Shown here: positions 18,603 through 27,618 of the stretch, one piece after another
Numbering within the stretch: position 1 is the stretch's first letter
Layout of the letters: each line of letters begins with the position of its first letter
DNA from: Granulicella mallensis MP5ACTX8
Lineage (GTDB): Bacteria > Acidobacteriota > Terriglobia > Terriglobales > Acidobacteriaceae
Assembly: GCF_000178955.2 (NCBI RefSeq)
Contig: NC_016631.1
Location: forward strand, 2,976,001-3,040,000
Length of the DNA: 64,000 bases
Direction: 5' to 3'
Program-made: the position numbers and the translations under genes
The notes under the pieces: model-generated
Told to the model about the DNA's origin: nothing
Databases searched by the model: none
What the model saw: the letters and a program-made list of their open reading frames with translations, nothing else

Positions 18603-19493
18603 TTGGAGCTAAAGCATCTAACGTCTTTTGTCGCCGTGGCGGACCGATTGAGCTTCGTGCACGCCGCCAAGCAGCTTCACATCTCTCAACCGGCACTGAC
18701 TGGCCAGATCCAGAAATTGGAGGAAGGTCTCGGCGTCCAATTGCTGGTGCGCGACCGGCGCACTGTCAAACTCACAGAGGTCGGCAAGATTTTTCTTGTA
18801 GAGGCCAGAGCCACTTTGACTCGAGCCAGGCAAGCTGTGGAATGTGTACAGAGGGCAGCTCGCGGCGAAGTAAGAAGGCTAAAAATTGGCTTTGTTTCCT
18901 CCGTAGCTCTCGAAATTGTTCCCAGCATCGTAAGCGAGTTCAGAAAACAACATCCTGAAGTAACACTTGACCTGACAAATCTGCGAACCGTAAGCCAGGT
19001 TAAAGGGCTGCTTGGGGAAAACATCGATATTGGGTTTCTACGATTACCCCTTGCCCATGACCAGTTGAATATCAAGGTCATCCATCGGGAAAAATTTGCG
19101 GTGATCCTGCCCAAGGGGCATCGATTGTCGAAGGAAAAACGCCTTTGTCTTGCTCAGTTGCAGGACGAGCCGTTTATCGCTTATGGGCGCCGCTGGGCAC
19201 CCGGTTTCTTTGATTCGATTATTCAGATGTGCACCCGCGAAGGTTTTCGCCCGAACATCGTTCAGGAAACAGGCGAGATGTATACCGCCATTGCGCTAGT
19301 TAAGGCAGGCGTTGGCATCGCAATCCTTCCACAATCCGTGGTCCTGGCTCAGTCGAAAAATATCGTAATGAAGCTATTGCCGAAATCAAGCGGATGTTCC
19401 GAGATTGCTCTTGCGACTAGAGCCGGCGAAGACTCCTCCCTCGTTCTCTCCTTCATCGCCCTTGCCGGCAAGATGTGCAAGACCATTAGCTAA
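18603..19493 (+). CDS. LysR-family transcriptional regulator
   Basis: 296 residues starting with TTG at 18603, 5 nt after GAGGAG. This start gives the classic LysR N-terminus MELKHLTSFVAVADRLSF. The winged HTH is at ~1-60 (AAKQLHISQPALTGQIQKLEEGLGVQLL) and the effector domain at ~90-296 (IGFVSSVALEIVPSIVSEF, GVGIAILP). The family senses small aromatic or organic acids. It reads toward the bicupin gene 311 bp downstream and may control it, which is inference from position only. Confidence 0.92.
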   Translation: MELKHLTSFVAVADRLSFVHAAKQLHISQPALTGQIQKLEEGLGVQLLVRDRRTVKLTEVGKIFLVEARATLTRARQAVECVQRAARGEVRRLKIGFVSSVALEIVPSIVSEFRKQHPEVTLDLTNLRTVSQVKGLLGENIDIGFLRLPLAHDQLNIKVIHREKFAVILPKGHRLSKEKRLCLAQLQDEPFIAYGRRWAPGFFDSIIQMCTREGFRPNIVQETGEMYTAIALVKAGVGIAILPQSVVLAQSKNIVMKLLPKSSGCSEIALATRAGEDSSLVLSFIALAGKMCKTIS

Positions 19494-19804
19494 CGTGTAC
19501 TTCTGCTCTCTGCCGCCTTCGCTTCTGTAATAAGAACGGCCAATCAGTAATGCGATTAATACGATTGGACTCCTGCATCCCCGCGACCTGTAATAGTACC
19601 TGGGAATAATGCCGCCTCAAACGGCGTTTCGAAGCGCCGTCACGAACAACGAGTCGCGGGCATGAGCAATGAAGAAGCACAGAACTATCTTCGACAGCGA
19701 TCGAGACATGGTCTTCTGGGTGCCGAATTTGCCGTGCTTTCGATGGTTGCTCCGATGAGGCATTGTCGTAGGCAATGATTGCAAGGATGAAGAGAGAGAA
19801 AGTC
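19494..19804. other. Intergenic region between LysR and bicupin genes
   Basis: 311 bp without a supported gene. It must contain the bicupin promoter. A short GC-rich inverted repeat (ACGGCG with CGCCGT) lies near 19621-19640. The ribosome site GAGAGAAAG is at the right edge. Confidence 0.4.
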
Positions 19805-21037
19805 ATGAAACTGGTAGAAGCAGAAAAAGAGCAATCCGTAAGCCGCCGTTCATTTCTTGGAACCGCAGCCGCAACCGTGGGCGCTGGAACCCTGATGGCG
19901 CCTTATATGTTCGGACAAAGTGCGACGGAAAAGAGCACGGGTGAAACCGGCTCTGAAGTGGTCAACAAGACAGCGTCTTCAGGCAATCGAACCTCCAGTT
20001 CCCCTCATATCACTTCGCTCAGCGGGAAAAAACCGTATTTCGTTGATGACTTTGGCAGCCAGACCCGTATCGACGCGAATGATCTTCCCAGAATGAACCG
20101 ACTCTCGATTCGCCGTGTGCTTCTCGCTCCAAAAGGTGTTCGAGAACCACATTGGCATGCCAATGCCCACGAGCTCGGATATTGCCTGAGAGGCGAGCAT
20201 CTGGTTACGATTGCGAGCAATGGAGAGGCCAGAAACAGCTTCGCCATCTCAAGCGGCGAGATGTTCTTTGTGCCTTCAGGATCACTCCACCATATTGAAA
20301 ACATTGGCAATGTAGAAGGTGAAATCATCCTTGGTTTTTCGCATGAAAAACCAGAGGACTTCGCTCTTTCCGGCACCTTCGGCCATTTCAGTGATGCTGT
20401 TCTCGGCAATAGCTTCGGATTGCCGGCCTCTGATTTCGCCCATTTGAAAAGGACGCAGCAGGATACTGGAATAGGGCATCGGGCGACGTCGGCCTTGATC
20501 GAACTCCAGGACAAGGAGACCAATCCTTACAAGTACTCGATCGAAGCGGCATTGCCACAGAGAAACTCCGAAGCCGGTACAGCCCGCACGGCTCAGTACA
20601 AGCTTTGGCCGGCACTGCAGAACATTGCAATGTTCTCCGTGGACCTGACTGATCAGGGAATGCGCGAATTGCATTGGCATCCCGACACGGCAGAGATGGG
20701 ATACATCACCCACGGAAAAGGCCGGATGACCATCGTCAACCCGGATGGATCGGCCGACACCTTTGAGATGCATCAAGGCGATGTCTACTTCATACCGCGG
20801 GCATATCCGCACCACTTTGAAGACACCGGCGACAGTGATCTCAAGCTGCTCGTCTTCTTCGATCAGGCTGCACCTGGAGACATCGGCGTAAGAACATCCC
20901 TCGGATGCTATTCCCGCGATGTGCTGGCTGCGACCTTCAAAGTTGACCCCTCAGCTCTTCCTCAATTCCCTTTTGCGACCGAAGACCCGCTTCTCGTGCC
21001 CCGAGTCAATCCTGTTGATCCATGGAGCAAGTCGTAG
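19805..21037 (+). CDS. Tat-exported bicupin (oxalate decarboxylase-like)
   Basis: 410 residues from ATG 19805 (after GAGAGAAAG; in-frame ATGs at 19775 and 19787 are possible). The twin-arginine signal is SRRSFLGTAAA. There are two cupin domains. The first has HWHANAHELGYCLRGE and, later, GEMFFVPSGSLHHIE; the second has HWHPDTAEMGYITHGKG and GDVYFIPRAYPHHFED. Each keeps the His-x-His ... Glu ... His metal set of oxalate decarboxylases, and the HWHxxxxE spacing matches. Mn-dependent conversion of oxalate to formate and CO2 in the periplasm is the best guess; another bicupin activity is possible. The Tat route fits cofactor loading before export. Confidence 0.8.
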   Translation: MKLVEAEKEQSVSRRSFLGTAAATVGAGTLMAPYMFGQSATEKSTGETGSEVVNKTASSGNRTSSSPHITSLSGKKPYFVDDFGSQTRIDANDLPRMNRLSIRRVLLAPKGVREPHWHANAHELGYCLRGEHLVTIASNGEARNSFAISSGEMFFVPSGSLHHIENIGNVEGEIILGFSHEKPEDFALSGTFGHFSDAVLGNSFGLPASDFAHLKRTQQDTGIGHRATSALIELQDKETNPYKYSIEAALPQRNSEAGTARTAQYKLWPALQNIAMFSVDLTDQGMRELHWHPDTAEMGYITHGKGRMTIVNPDGSADTFEMHQGDVYFIPRAYPHHFEDTGDSDLKLLVFFDQAAPGDIGVRTSLGCYSRDVLAATFKVDPSALPQFPFATEDPLLVPRVNPVDPWSKS

Positions 21038-21105
21038 GCGGCATGCTGGTTACTGGAACTGTTTGAATGTCATTGCCGACCGCAGTTCTACCTAAGATGA
21101 TCCAG

Positions 21106-21186
21106 AGATGCCTCCTCACGGGTTACCACCTCATGCCGGCTGCAAATTTCAGCCCGGCTGTCGCAGGAACCCGTAAGGAGGCATCT
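21106..21186. terminator. Bidirectional hairpin between convergent genes
   Basis: 19-bp stem with one mismatch (21106-21124 with 21168-21186), and a GC-rich inner stem (GCCGG/CCGGC) in the loop. It lies midway between the stop of the plus-strand bicupin (21037) and the stop of the minus-strand TPR protein (21200), so it can serve both. Confidence 0.7.
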
Positions 21187-21199
21187 CGACACAGGAGGT

Positions 21200-22984
21200 T
21201 CAGTGGCCTTGCTGCAATAAGCGGATGTTTCTGAGCGTATCTTCATCCCCGGGTTTCAACTCCAGGACTTTTGTGTAAAGAGGCATGGCCAGATCTCCTC
21301 GTCCAGCCTGTTGAAAGAGCGCTCCCAGGTCATAGTAAGGAACGATGTCGTTGCTCTTCATGTCGATTGCTATCGCGAACTGGTGCATGGCATCGCTCTG
21401 TCTGTTCTCTGCGACGTACAGCACGCCAAGATTCACGTGTGCGGCACTGCTTTTGGGATCGATCTGGAGGACGCGCTGCCACGTTGCATCCGCCTCAGGC
21501 AATGCCCCGGCACCCTGATAGGCCGCTCCAACGTTCAGCAAAACGGCTGCGTCGTTCGGGTCTTGTGCGAGCGCCTTCTGGTAGGCCGCTTGTGCCTGGG
21601 CATAAGCATTCATCCGGAGATACGCATCGCCCAGGCCGGCGTATCCCTTCGGAAATGTTTTGTCGATTTCAACGGTCCGTTGATACTCCGCGATGGCCTC
21701 CTGCAACTGCCCTCTCTCCCTCAGGGAATAGGCAAGGTTGAAATGAACCGATGGACTCTGCGGAGTCGCAGCAAGCGAGCTGCGATACAGGCGAACCTCG
21801 TCGGACCAATCGGCCACCCGTATGGAAGTTCGGCAAAGATTCCAAAGAGACCAGAGCGCCAGGCAAACGGCCAAAGTCCTTCTCACCTGCGGCTGACGCA
21901 CATCCATGCAGACGGCAACAATGGCGGCGACCATACCGATGGCGGCAAAGTAGGCAAAGCGCTCCGCGAGGCCCTGATAGTTGAGCAGTATGCAAAAGGG
22001 GGCCACCCCGATTGCGAACCAGCCCAAACCGTCGAGCAGAACAGGCTGTTCCTTGCGTCGAAAAAGCGCATAGCCCAGGGCGAGTCCAAACCCAAGGAGT
22101 CCCACATAAGACCAGAGATGAGGCTGGCTCAACGAGAGCGTGGTGGAACGTTCCACGCTCATGTGCACGGGGAGGACGGTGAGGGACACGTACTCCCACA
22201 GGGCCAGGCCTATCCACTTGATCGAGGCGAACGCCGAGAAGGACTTTACCCCGACTCCAATGCGGAGGGCTTCGACGGCCACCACGGCCGCGGTGACAGT
22301 GCCAATCGTTAGAAACAGTCCTTTCGACCATTTCAGGCGTGTGACGAAGACCAGCACCAGCAAGATGGGAAGAATGACGATTCCCGACTCATGAGAAAGT
22401 ACGGCGCAGGCAGCCGTGAGCGAGCATAGGATGGCCCATCGGGGCTGAGGCCGTTCCAGATGAGTGATCGCTGAGAGCAGGCAAAGCAGGATGAAAAACG
22501 TGCAAAGCACATAAGACCGTCCGCTCACCCATGCGACTACCTCTGTATTGATCGGCAACGAAAGCCACAACAGGGCGACCGCGGCAGCCGTCGAAACGGG
22601 CAGCTTCAACCTGCGAAACAACGCGAAAACAAGATTCCCGTTCAAGAAGTGAAGCAGTATATTCGTTGCATGGAATGCAGGAGCACTAAGGCCCCAAACC
22701 GTACGATCCAGGAACAATGAAAGCCAGAATAACGGCCTGTAGGTAGATCCTCCATATCCCAGGTACGAGGTGTTCAACGACACCGGATGGAAGAAAAAGC
22801 GGTGAACAAAACTGCTCCAGGGTTGAAGATTCGGATTGTTTACGATCTGATCGAGGTCGTCATAGACAAACGGCGCACTGAACGCATGCCAGTAGAGCGC
22901 CAATACCAGCAGCGCCGAAAGGATCAGAAAATTACGCCGTGGCCGCTGAGCGAACCACAGGGAGAGAGAGTGCCTTGAATACAT
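21200..22984 (-). CDS. TMTC-like membrane protein with TPR repeats
   Basis: 594 residues. The ATG follows ACAGGAAGTT. The N-terminal ~390 residues are a polytopic membrane domain of about ten hydrophobic helices; after the first helix comes FVYDDLDQIVNN, the acidic loop typical of TMTC/PMT-type glycosyltransferases that use polyprenyl-linked sugars. The C-terminal ~200 residues are TPR repeats (NLAYSLRERGQLQEAIAEYQRT, AQAAYQKALAQDPNDA, SAAHVNLGVLYVAENRQSDAM). Likely transfers sugars to exported proteins, but donor and target are unknown. It could equally be an O-antigen-ligase-like enzyme. Confidence 0.8.
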   Translation of the reverse strand: MYSRHSLSLWFAQRPRRNFLILSALLVLALYWHAFSAPFVYDDLDQIVNNPNLQPWSSFVHRFFFHPVSLNTSYLGYGGSTYRPLFWLSLFLDRTVWGLSAPAFHATNILLHFLNGNLVFALFRRLKLPVSTAAAVALLWLSLPINTEVVAWVSGRSYVLCTFFILLCLLSAITHLERPQPRWAILCSLTAACAVLSHESGIVILPILLVLVFVTRLKWSKGLFLTIGTVTAAVVAVEALRIGVGVKSFSAFASIKWIGLALWEYVSLTVLPVHMSVERSTTLSLSQPHLWSYVGLLGFGLALGYALFRRKEQPVLLDGLGWFAIGVAPFCILLNYQGLAERFAYFAAIGMVAAIVAVCMDVRQPQVRRTLAVCLALWSLWNLCRTSIRVADWSDEVRLYRSSLAATPQSPSVHFNLAYSLRERGQLQEAIAEYQRTVEIDKTFPKGYAGLGDAYLRMNAYAQAQAAYQKALAQDPNDAAVLLNVGAAYQGAGALPEADATWQRVLQIDPKSSAAHVNLGVLYVAENRQSDAMHQFAIAIDMKSNDIVPYYDLGALFQQAGRGDLAMPLYTKVLELKPGDEDTLRNIRLLQQGH

Positions 22985-23066
22985 AACTTCCTGTTGGAAT
23001 GAAGGAGTTTGTCCAGTCCCATTCTACGAACGTCAGTGCCGTTCCGAAGAGCGAAGCCAATCGCTT

Positions 23067-24779
23067 ATGAGACTCAAAATGCCAGGCGAAGAAAGCAAAC
23101 GTAGCGAATCTGACATCCGATTGACTCCATTATCCTGTTTCATTCGTCTCAAGTTGTATCCGCCCCTGCGAGGTTTGTCCTTGTTCTCTGTCCGGCCGCA
23201 AGCTTCTGCGTTTAGCGTTGCACTCTGGCTGTGGGTATTCCTGGTCTGTTTCTTAGGATCGGGCGTTCCAGCCTTGGCGCAATCCAGTCAGGCGCCTGCT
23301 GGTCCCACGACGGTCTCCGGTCAGGTCATCAACGCGGTGAGTGGGCAGCCTGTCTCGCGCGCCCTCGTACGGCTCGCCGATCGTTCCATGCTGACCAACT
23401 ACGAAGGCCGGTTTCAGTTTGAGCAGGTGACGCAGGATGGCGTGCTTCTTGTGACGAAACCGGGCTTCGCCATGAACCCTGATTCGTTCAGCCCTGCCAA
23501 TGTCATTCTGAGCAAGCTCTCCGGGCAGCTCACACTCCGTCTCTACCCGGAGGCCATCATTACCGTGCATGTCTCCGAGCCGGATGGCGATCCCTTGCAG
23601 GGTATCTTTATCACCTCCCAGCGCTACCTCTTCGATGGTTCGCGCCGTTGGGTTACCGTAGGAGGAGGTTTGACGGACACCCATGGCGATGCCCGGCTTC
23701 CCCTTTCAGCCGGCGAATACCGGCTCGTCACACGCTATCTTGCCCCGAATGCAGATCGCGATGAAGCTATTTTGCCTCTCGTAGTTCCAGAGCAAACCTC
23801 AAGCAGCACCTTGCAATCGGTGCATCTTCATAGTGGTCAGGAGATGCACTTCGATCTGCACCCCCAGCTAAGCCGAACCTACCCCGTCGACGTTACGGTC
23901 AAGGGGGCCGCACTTCGATCCGACCCCGCGATCATGGTGACTTCCAGCATCGGCGCCCGCATCTCCGTCTCTCCCCGGAAAGACGCTGGCAGCGGTGTCC
24001 AGCGCATCGATCTCCCCAACGGCTCCTATACCCTGTCGGCTCGAAGCGGAGAACAAGGGGTGGTAGAGATGGCTGAAACCAGCGTTTCCGTCGCGAACCA
24101 GGGTCTTTCGGGAGTGACCCTCAATCTTCAGCCAGCGCCCATAATCCCTATAGAGCTGACGATCGATCCGGCATCTACCTCCGATAACTCCGCAAGCTCC
24201 CCTCCAAACGTGAATCAGCTGGGGCTTTTCCTGGAAAACCAGCAGCAGGATTTCGACAGCGGGAACGCAAATGCCACTCTTATAACCCGTCGTGACGGTG
24301 GTTCTGCTTTCACAGTTCCCTTCGGCACCTATCGTCTCCGCTCAAGGAGTGCAGGCCAGTGGTACGTTAAATCCGCTACGTATGGCAGCTCCGACCTGCT
24401 GCAGGAGAATCTCGTTGCCACTTCCGGAGGGAGCGGTGTTCCGATCCGTCTCATAGTCTCCAACCAGGCCGGATCGGTGCAAGGAACGACCTCTCTCGGG
24501 GGCAAAGCTGCCGCCGGCTCTATCTACCTGGTCAGTCTTACTCCAGGCCTGACCTCCATGATCAGCCTGCGCAGCCGTGATGATGGAAGCTTTAGCAGTT
24601 CGAGGATTCCGCCGGGCTCTTACCGAGCGCTTGCGCTGGAACAGCCCAGGCAGATCGACTTTACGGATCCAACCCTTGCCGCCCCTTTCACCTCGTGGAT
24701 GCAGAACATCACTGTCGGAACCGGTGTCGCCAGCAATCTTAATCTTGACGAAGTGCCTGTCGAGGACCTCTTCCCATGA
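23067..24779 (+). CDS. Secreted carboxypeptidase-regulatory-domain protein A
   Basis: 570 residues with a long N-terminal region and a hydrophobic export helix ending near VPALAQ (~72). The ATG at 23067 has no strong ribosome site, so the true start may be further in. A carboxypeptidase-D regulatory-like beta domain (~82-170: TVSGQVINAVSGQPVSRALVRL, NYEGRFQFEQV) leads into more Ig-like beta repeats. No enzyme motif. Its TGA overlaps the ATG of the next gene, which has the same plan. The pair may be surface adhesins or polysaccharide-binding scaffolds; function unknown. Confidence 0.72.
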   Translation: MRLKMPGEESKRSESDIRLTPLSCFIRLKLYPPLRGLSLFSVRPQASAFSVALWLWVFLVCFLGSGVPALAQSSQAPAGPTTVSGQVINAVSGQPVSRALVRLADRSMLTNYEGRFQFEQVTQDGVLLVTKPGFAMNPDSFSPANVILSKLSGQLTLRLYPEAIITVHVSEPDGDPLQGIFITSQRYLFDGSRRWVTVGGGLTDTHGDARLPLSAGEYRLVTRYLAPNADRDEAILPLVVPEQTSSSTLQSVHLHSGQEMHFDLHPQLSRTYPVDVTVKGAALRSDPAIMVTSSIGARISVSPRKDAGSGVQRIDLPNGSYTLSARSGEQGVVEMAETSVSVANQGLSGVTLNLQPAPIIPIELTIDPASTSDNSASSPPNVNQLGLFLENQQQDFDSGNANATLITRRDGGSAFTVPFGTYRLRSRSAGQWYVKSATYGSSDLLQENLVATSGGSGVPIRLIVSNQAGSVQGTTSLGGKAAAGSIYLVSLTPGLTSMISLRSRDDGSFSSSRIPPGSYRALALEQPRQIDFTDPTLAAPFTSWMQNITVGTGVASNLNLDEVPVEDLFP

Positions 24780-26479
24780 GACTCCTCTTCTCGACGGCTT
24801 CCCTTCTTCTCACCCTGACCTTTGGCGGCTGCTGGAGCTGCCTGGCGCAGTCTCAGGATCTGAAGGCCATCAAAACATCCAAGGCTCCTGCCTTCCACAT
24901 CACCGGAACAGTGGTCAACAGCGTAACGCAGTCTCCTGTTCCCCGCTGCCGCATGACGGCTATGCTCACCAATGCTCCTCAGGGACCAACGTCCGACAGC
25001 TTCGAGACCGACGAGAGTGGCCGCTTCGATGTCCCTGTTGCTTCCGCCGGCGCGTGGAGGCTGACCGCCCATGCTCGCGGATACATCGTTCAGGCCCTGG
25101 ATGAACACGAGGGATTCTCCTCCGCGATTGTGCTTACCGCGGAGAATCCTACCTTGGACGTGCTCTTCCCTCTGTCGCCCAACTCTTCGATCTTCGGCGC
25201 CGTGCTCGATGAAGCCAATGAGCCTGTTCGCCAGGCCCGCGTCACCCTTCAGTCTGTCGCGCCTCGCGATAACGACAACGGGCAGCCAACCCCCGCTGTG
25301 CGGGGCCAGGCTCTCACGGACGATCGTGGGCACTATGAATTGCCCAACCTGTCCCCTGGAGACTATCGCGTCGAAGTACAGGCTAACCCCTGGTATGCTA
25401 CGGCGGCTCAATCCTCCAGCAACCAATCCGCAAACGCTGACCCGTCTCTGGACGTGATCTATCAGCCAACATGGTTTCCCGGCGCGACAGATCCAGCCTC
25501 TGCCGCAACGATTACGCTGCACGGCGGCGAATCGAGCGAGGCCGACTTCCACCTGCTGCCTATAGCGGGAATCCATCTTCACCTTTCGACGCCTGCTGCT
25601 GTCGTGTCCACTTCTGAGGGACAACCTCCTCTTCGCTTTCCGCAGATTACCCCTATTACTTCGGCGGGGGGTGCCTTGGGATCAGTGCCTTCCATGCTCT
25701 CCACCGTTCAGGGCCAGGTCGATACGGGAGGCCTGGCCCCTGGCCTGTACAAGGTGAGCTGGCCCGACTCCGGCGGACATAGCACGCTCATCCAGATCAC
25801 AGCCAATTCACCCCGTTCGATGGATCTGAGTTCAGGCGCGGCCGGCGTTCACGTCTCTCTCAAGGTCGATGGGGCTGCGGTGATCGGCGCGGAACAGATT
25901 ACCTTTATCGACGTCAACAACCCGGAGAACGTCTTCCCCGCCTCCGGTGCTGCGTCTCCCGGCCGTGCAGGAAGACGGGGGAATCTCCAGGCGCGTGGAC
26001 AGAGTTCTGACCTCAGCGTCGATCTTCTGCCCGGTCGTTATAGCGTCCACCTTGCCGGCAGTCCGGACACGTACCTCACAAGCCTCTCTGCAACAGGGGC
26101 CGAGGTCGTCGGCCGTACCGTCACCGTGCATGGAGACGCTTCCCTCACCTTGCATGTGACGAGCGGACGGTCCGTGGTCTCCGGCTTCGCCCACTATCAG
26201 GGCAAGCCGTCGGTGGGAGCTGAGGTCCTGCTTATTCCCGCGACCTTTGGAGAGCCGGAGAGCATCACAACGGTTCGTCGCGATCAGACCAACACGGATG
26301 GCAGCTACCAACTCCCGGAGATCATTCCAGGCCAGTACATTCTCATCGCCATCGATCACGGCTGGCAGGTGAACTGGAACGACCCGGCAACGCTGCGCGG
26401 ATACCTGCTCCACGGCGTGCCGCTCGATCTCAAGTCAGGCGCGAATATAAAACAAGAGATCGCAGCCCAGGCTCCTTAG
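24776..26479 (+). CDS. Secreted carboxypeptidase-regulatory-domain protein B
   Basis: 567 residues with a clear signal peptide ending near SCLAQS (~22). Three regulatory-like beta domains are visible: ~38-100 (HITGTVVNSVTQSPVPRCRMT), ~135-205 (IFGAVLDEANEPVRQARVTL, GHYELPNLSPGDYRVEV) and ~470-545 (VVSGFAHYQGKPSVGAEVLL, GSYQLPEIIPGQYILIA). No catalytic site. The ATG overlaps the stop of protein A (ATGA), so both are made together; A and B look like diverged paralogues of one extracellular structural family. It is followed 51 bp later by tRNA-Ser. Confidence 0.75.
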   Translation: MRLLFSTASLLLTLTFGGCWSCLAQSQDLKAIKTSKAPAFHITGTVVNSVTQSPVPRCRMTAMLTNAPQGPTSDSFETDESGRFDVPVASAGAWRLTAHARGYIVQALDEHEGFSSAIVLTAENPTLDVLFPLSPNSSIFGAVLDEANEPVRQARVTLQSVAPRDNDNGQPTPAVRGQALTDDRGHYELPNLSPGDYRVEVQANPWYATAAQSSSNQSANADPSLDVIYQPTWFPGATDPASAATITLHGGESSEADFHLLPIAGIHLHLSTPAAVVSTSEGQPPLRFPQITPITSAGGALGSVPSMLSTVQGQVDTGGLAPGLYKVSWPDSGGHSTLIQITANSPRSMDLSSGAAGVHVSLKVDGAAVIGAEQITFIDVNNPENVFPASGAASPGRAGRRGNLQARGQSSDLSVDLLPGRYSVHLAGSPDTYLTSLSATGAEVVGRTVTVHGDASLTLHVTSGRSVVSGFAHYQGKPSVGAEVLLIPATFGEPESITTVRRDQTNTDGSYQLPEIIPGQYILIAIDHGWQVNWNDPATLRGYLLHGVPLDLKSGANIKQEIAAQAP

Positions 26480-26530
26480 GAGAAGTGAGGCCCGCAAGTA
26501 TGGTAGATTCAATAAGTCAGGTGCGACTGC

Positions 26531-26618
26531 GGAGAGATGGCCGAGTGGCTGAAGGCGCACGCTTGGAAAGCGTGTATACCGCAAGGTATCCAGGGTTCGA
26601 ATCCCTGTCTCTCCGCCA
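26531..26618 (+). tRNA. tRNA-Ser (anticodon GGA)
   Basis: 88-nt gene including an encoded CCA. The acceptor stem GGAGAGA pairs with TCTCTCC, with discriminator G at 26615. The anticodon loop CTTGGAAA gives GGA, reading UCC/UCU. A long variable arm (TATACCGCAAGGTAT) marks a class II serine tRNA, and the T arm GGTTCGAATCC is intact. The DNA after it changes character, as expected at a tRNA integration site. Confidence 0.97.
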
Positions 26619-26731
26619 TTCACTTTCGCAAGCCCCCTCAAATCAAGCAAATACAACCAAATAAACGACTTAGATCGGGCTAGTATAGTCTCGATTTTCT
26701 CGACCTTTCCCTCTATTTCCCCATTTTCGGA

Positions 26732-26759
26732 GGTTATTTCGTACCACTCCGAAATAACC
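26732..26759. repeat. 10-bp inverted repeat downstream of tRNA-Ser
   Basis: Perfect arms GGTTATTTCG and CGAAATAACC around an 8-nt centre, 114 bp past the tRNA. Together with the neighbouring TCGGAGGTTATTTCG it could be a recombinase or regulator site of an integrated element. Function is not known. Confidence 0.5.
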
Positions 26760-26852
26760 GTACCAAGCCAAAACCCCAATCTCACTTCCCTCTCCCGCAT
26801 CGCCCCACCACCAACGATTCGCAGTCAGCGCCGCATCGCCAAAATCCGGCTC

Positions 26853-26951
26853 ATGCGGATGCAGCAGGATCTTTCACACCCCTACGACTCCATTCCTGAA
26901 CCGGTTACCTCCGAGATTGAGATTGGAGGAACCATCCATGATGCCGCTTAA
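26853..26951 (+). CDS. Small orphan ORF, coupled to the next gene
   Basis: 32 codons from ATG 26853, ending TIHDAA. The frame stays open upstream (RRIAKIRL before the ATG), so a longer version is possible. Its 3' part contains the ribosome site GGAGGAACC of the following gene and its stop overlaps that gene's ATG. No family recognised. Coding status is judged only from codon look and overlap. Confidence 0.35.
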   Translation: MRMQQDLSHPYDSIPEPVTSEIEIGGTIHDAA

Positions 26952-27354
26952 GACTCAACTCAAACGCGCATACGCCGTTGAAGAATACTGCTTCATGAAT
27001 CACACTCGTCGGAACTGCACCGCTGCCGTCTTGACGAAGCTCAACCAACTCGCTCCGGACCATATCGTTATATGTGCCGGGGGAAAGGTCGTCGAGGTCA
27101 CGCTGCCCATCCTGATCGAGACGCTCGTCTCCAGCGGTTATCTTCTGGGCGGCGCCGCCCGTTTACCCTCATCATTCCTCGGCGTGGGTGGGCGTTGCTG
27201 GTGCCGCGTCCCCCAGAAGGACGGGAATCGCTCAGAATACATCTCGATCAACCCGTCCAACTACCGCCCAGGAGGTGCGCATAATGGCAAGCAAAGACAT
27301 CCGACTCATGACCATCACAGAGCTTGGCCAACTGGCCGAAGCGATCCGCACTGA
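26938..27354 (+). CDS. Orphan island protein 1
   Basis: 138 residues. The ATG at 26938 has GGAGG 7 nt upstream. Residues ~1-75 look like a compact alpha/beta domain (AYAVEEYCFMNHTRRNCTAAVLTKLNQLAPDHIVICAGG, then LIETLVSSGYLLGG). The last ~35 residues overlap the next gene's start in another frame and are low in order. I recognise no family. The overlap with both neighbours suggests a mini-operon of an integrated element. Confidence 0.45.
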   Translation: MMPLKTQLKRAYAVEEYCFMNHTRRNCTAAVLTKLNQLAPDHIVICAGGKVVEVTLPILIETLVSSGYLLGGAARLPSSFLGVGGRCWCRVPQKDGNRSEYISINPSNYRPGGAHNGKQRHPTHDHHRAWPTGRSDPH

Positions 27355-27556
27355 ACCCTCTGGTAGTCGCAATTACAAACGACTCCGAGATCAGATGTGT
27401 GCTGCCTCGCTCTACCTGGAGGACTCCGGTGCCCTCCAGCAACTCTTGTGGTGGGCGAAGGACACGGTGATGGAGGCACCGCCGGAGGCGAGGGGGAAAC
27501 TGTTCGTTATGTCGAGCCCGCAAATGGACCGCCGAGTTCAAACTGGGGGACAGTAG
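27284..27556 (+). CDS. Orphan island protein 2
   Basis: 90 residues, MASKDIRLMTITELGQLAEAI onward, mainly helical (YKRLRDQMCAASLYLED, LQQLLWWAKDTVM). An excellent ribosome site AGGAGG sits before ATG 27284. It begins inside the previous gene (71-nt overlap in another frame). No family recognised; a small DNA- or protein-binding accessory protein would fit its size and place. Confidence 0.5.
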   Translation: MASKDIRLMTITELGQLAEAIRTEPSGSRNYKRLRDQMCAASLYLEDSGALQQLLWWAKDTVMEAPPEARGKLFVMSSPQMDRRVQTGGQ

Positions 27557-27618
27557 CTCCCTATCCCGCAAATGAACGAGCCCAACCTGTTGTTAGGGTG
27601 GGGAAAGCTAATGTGCAT

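Noticed and set aside
26435..26800. 121-codon minus-strand frame containing ETGIRTLDTLRYTRFPSVRLQ
   Set aside because: This is the well-known false translation of the antisense of tRNA-Ser, not a gene.
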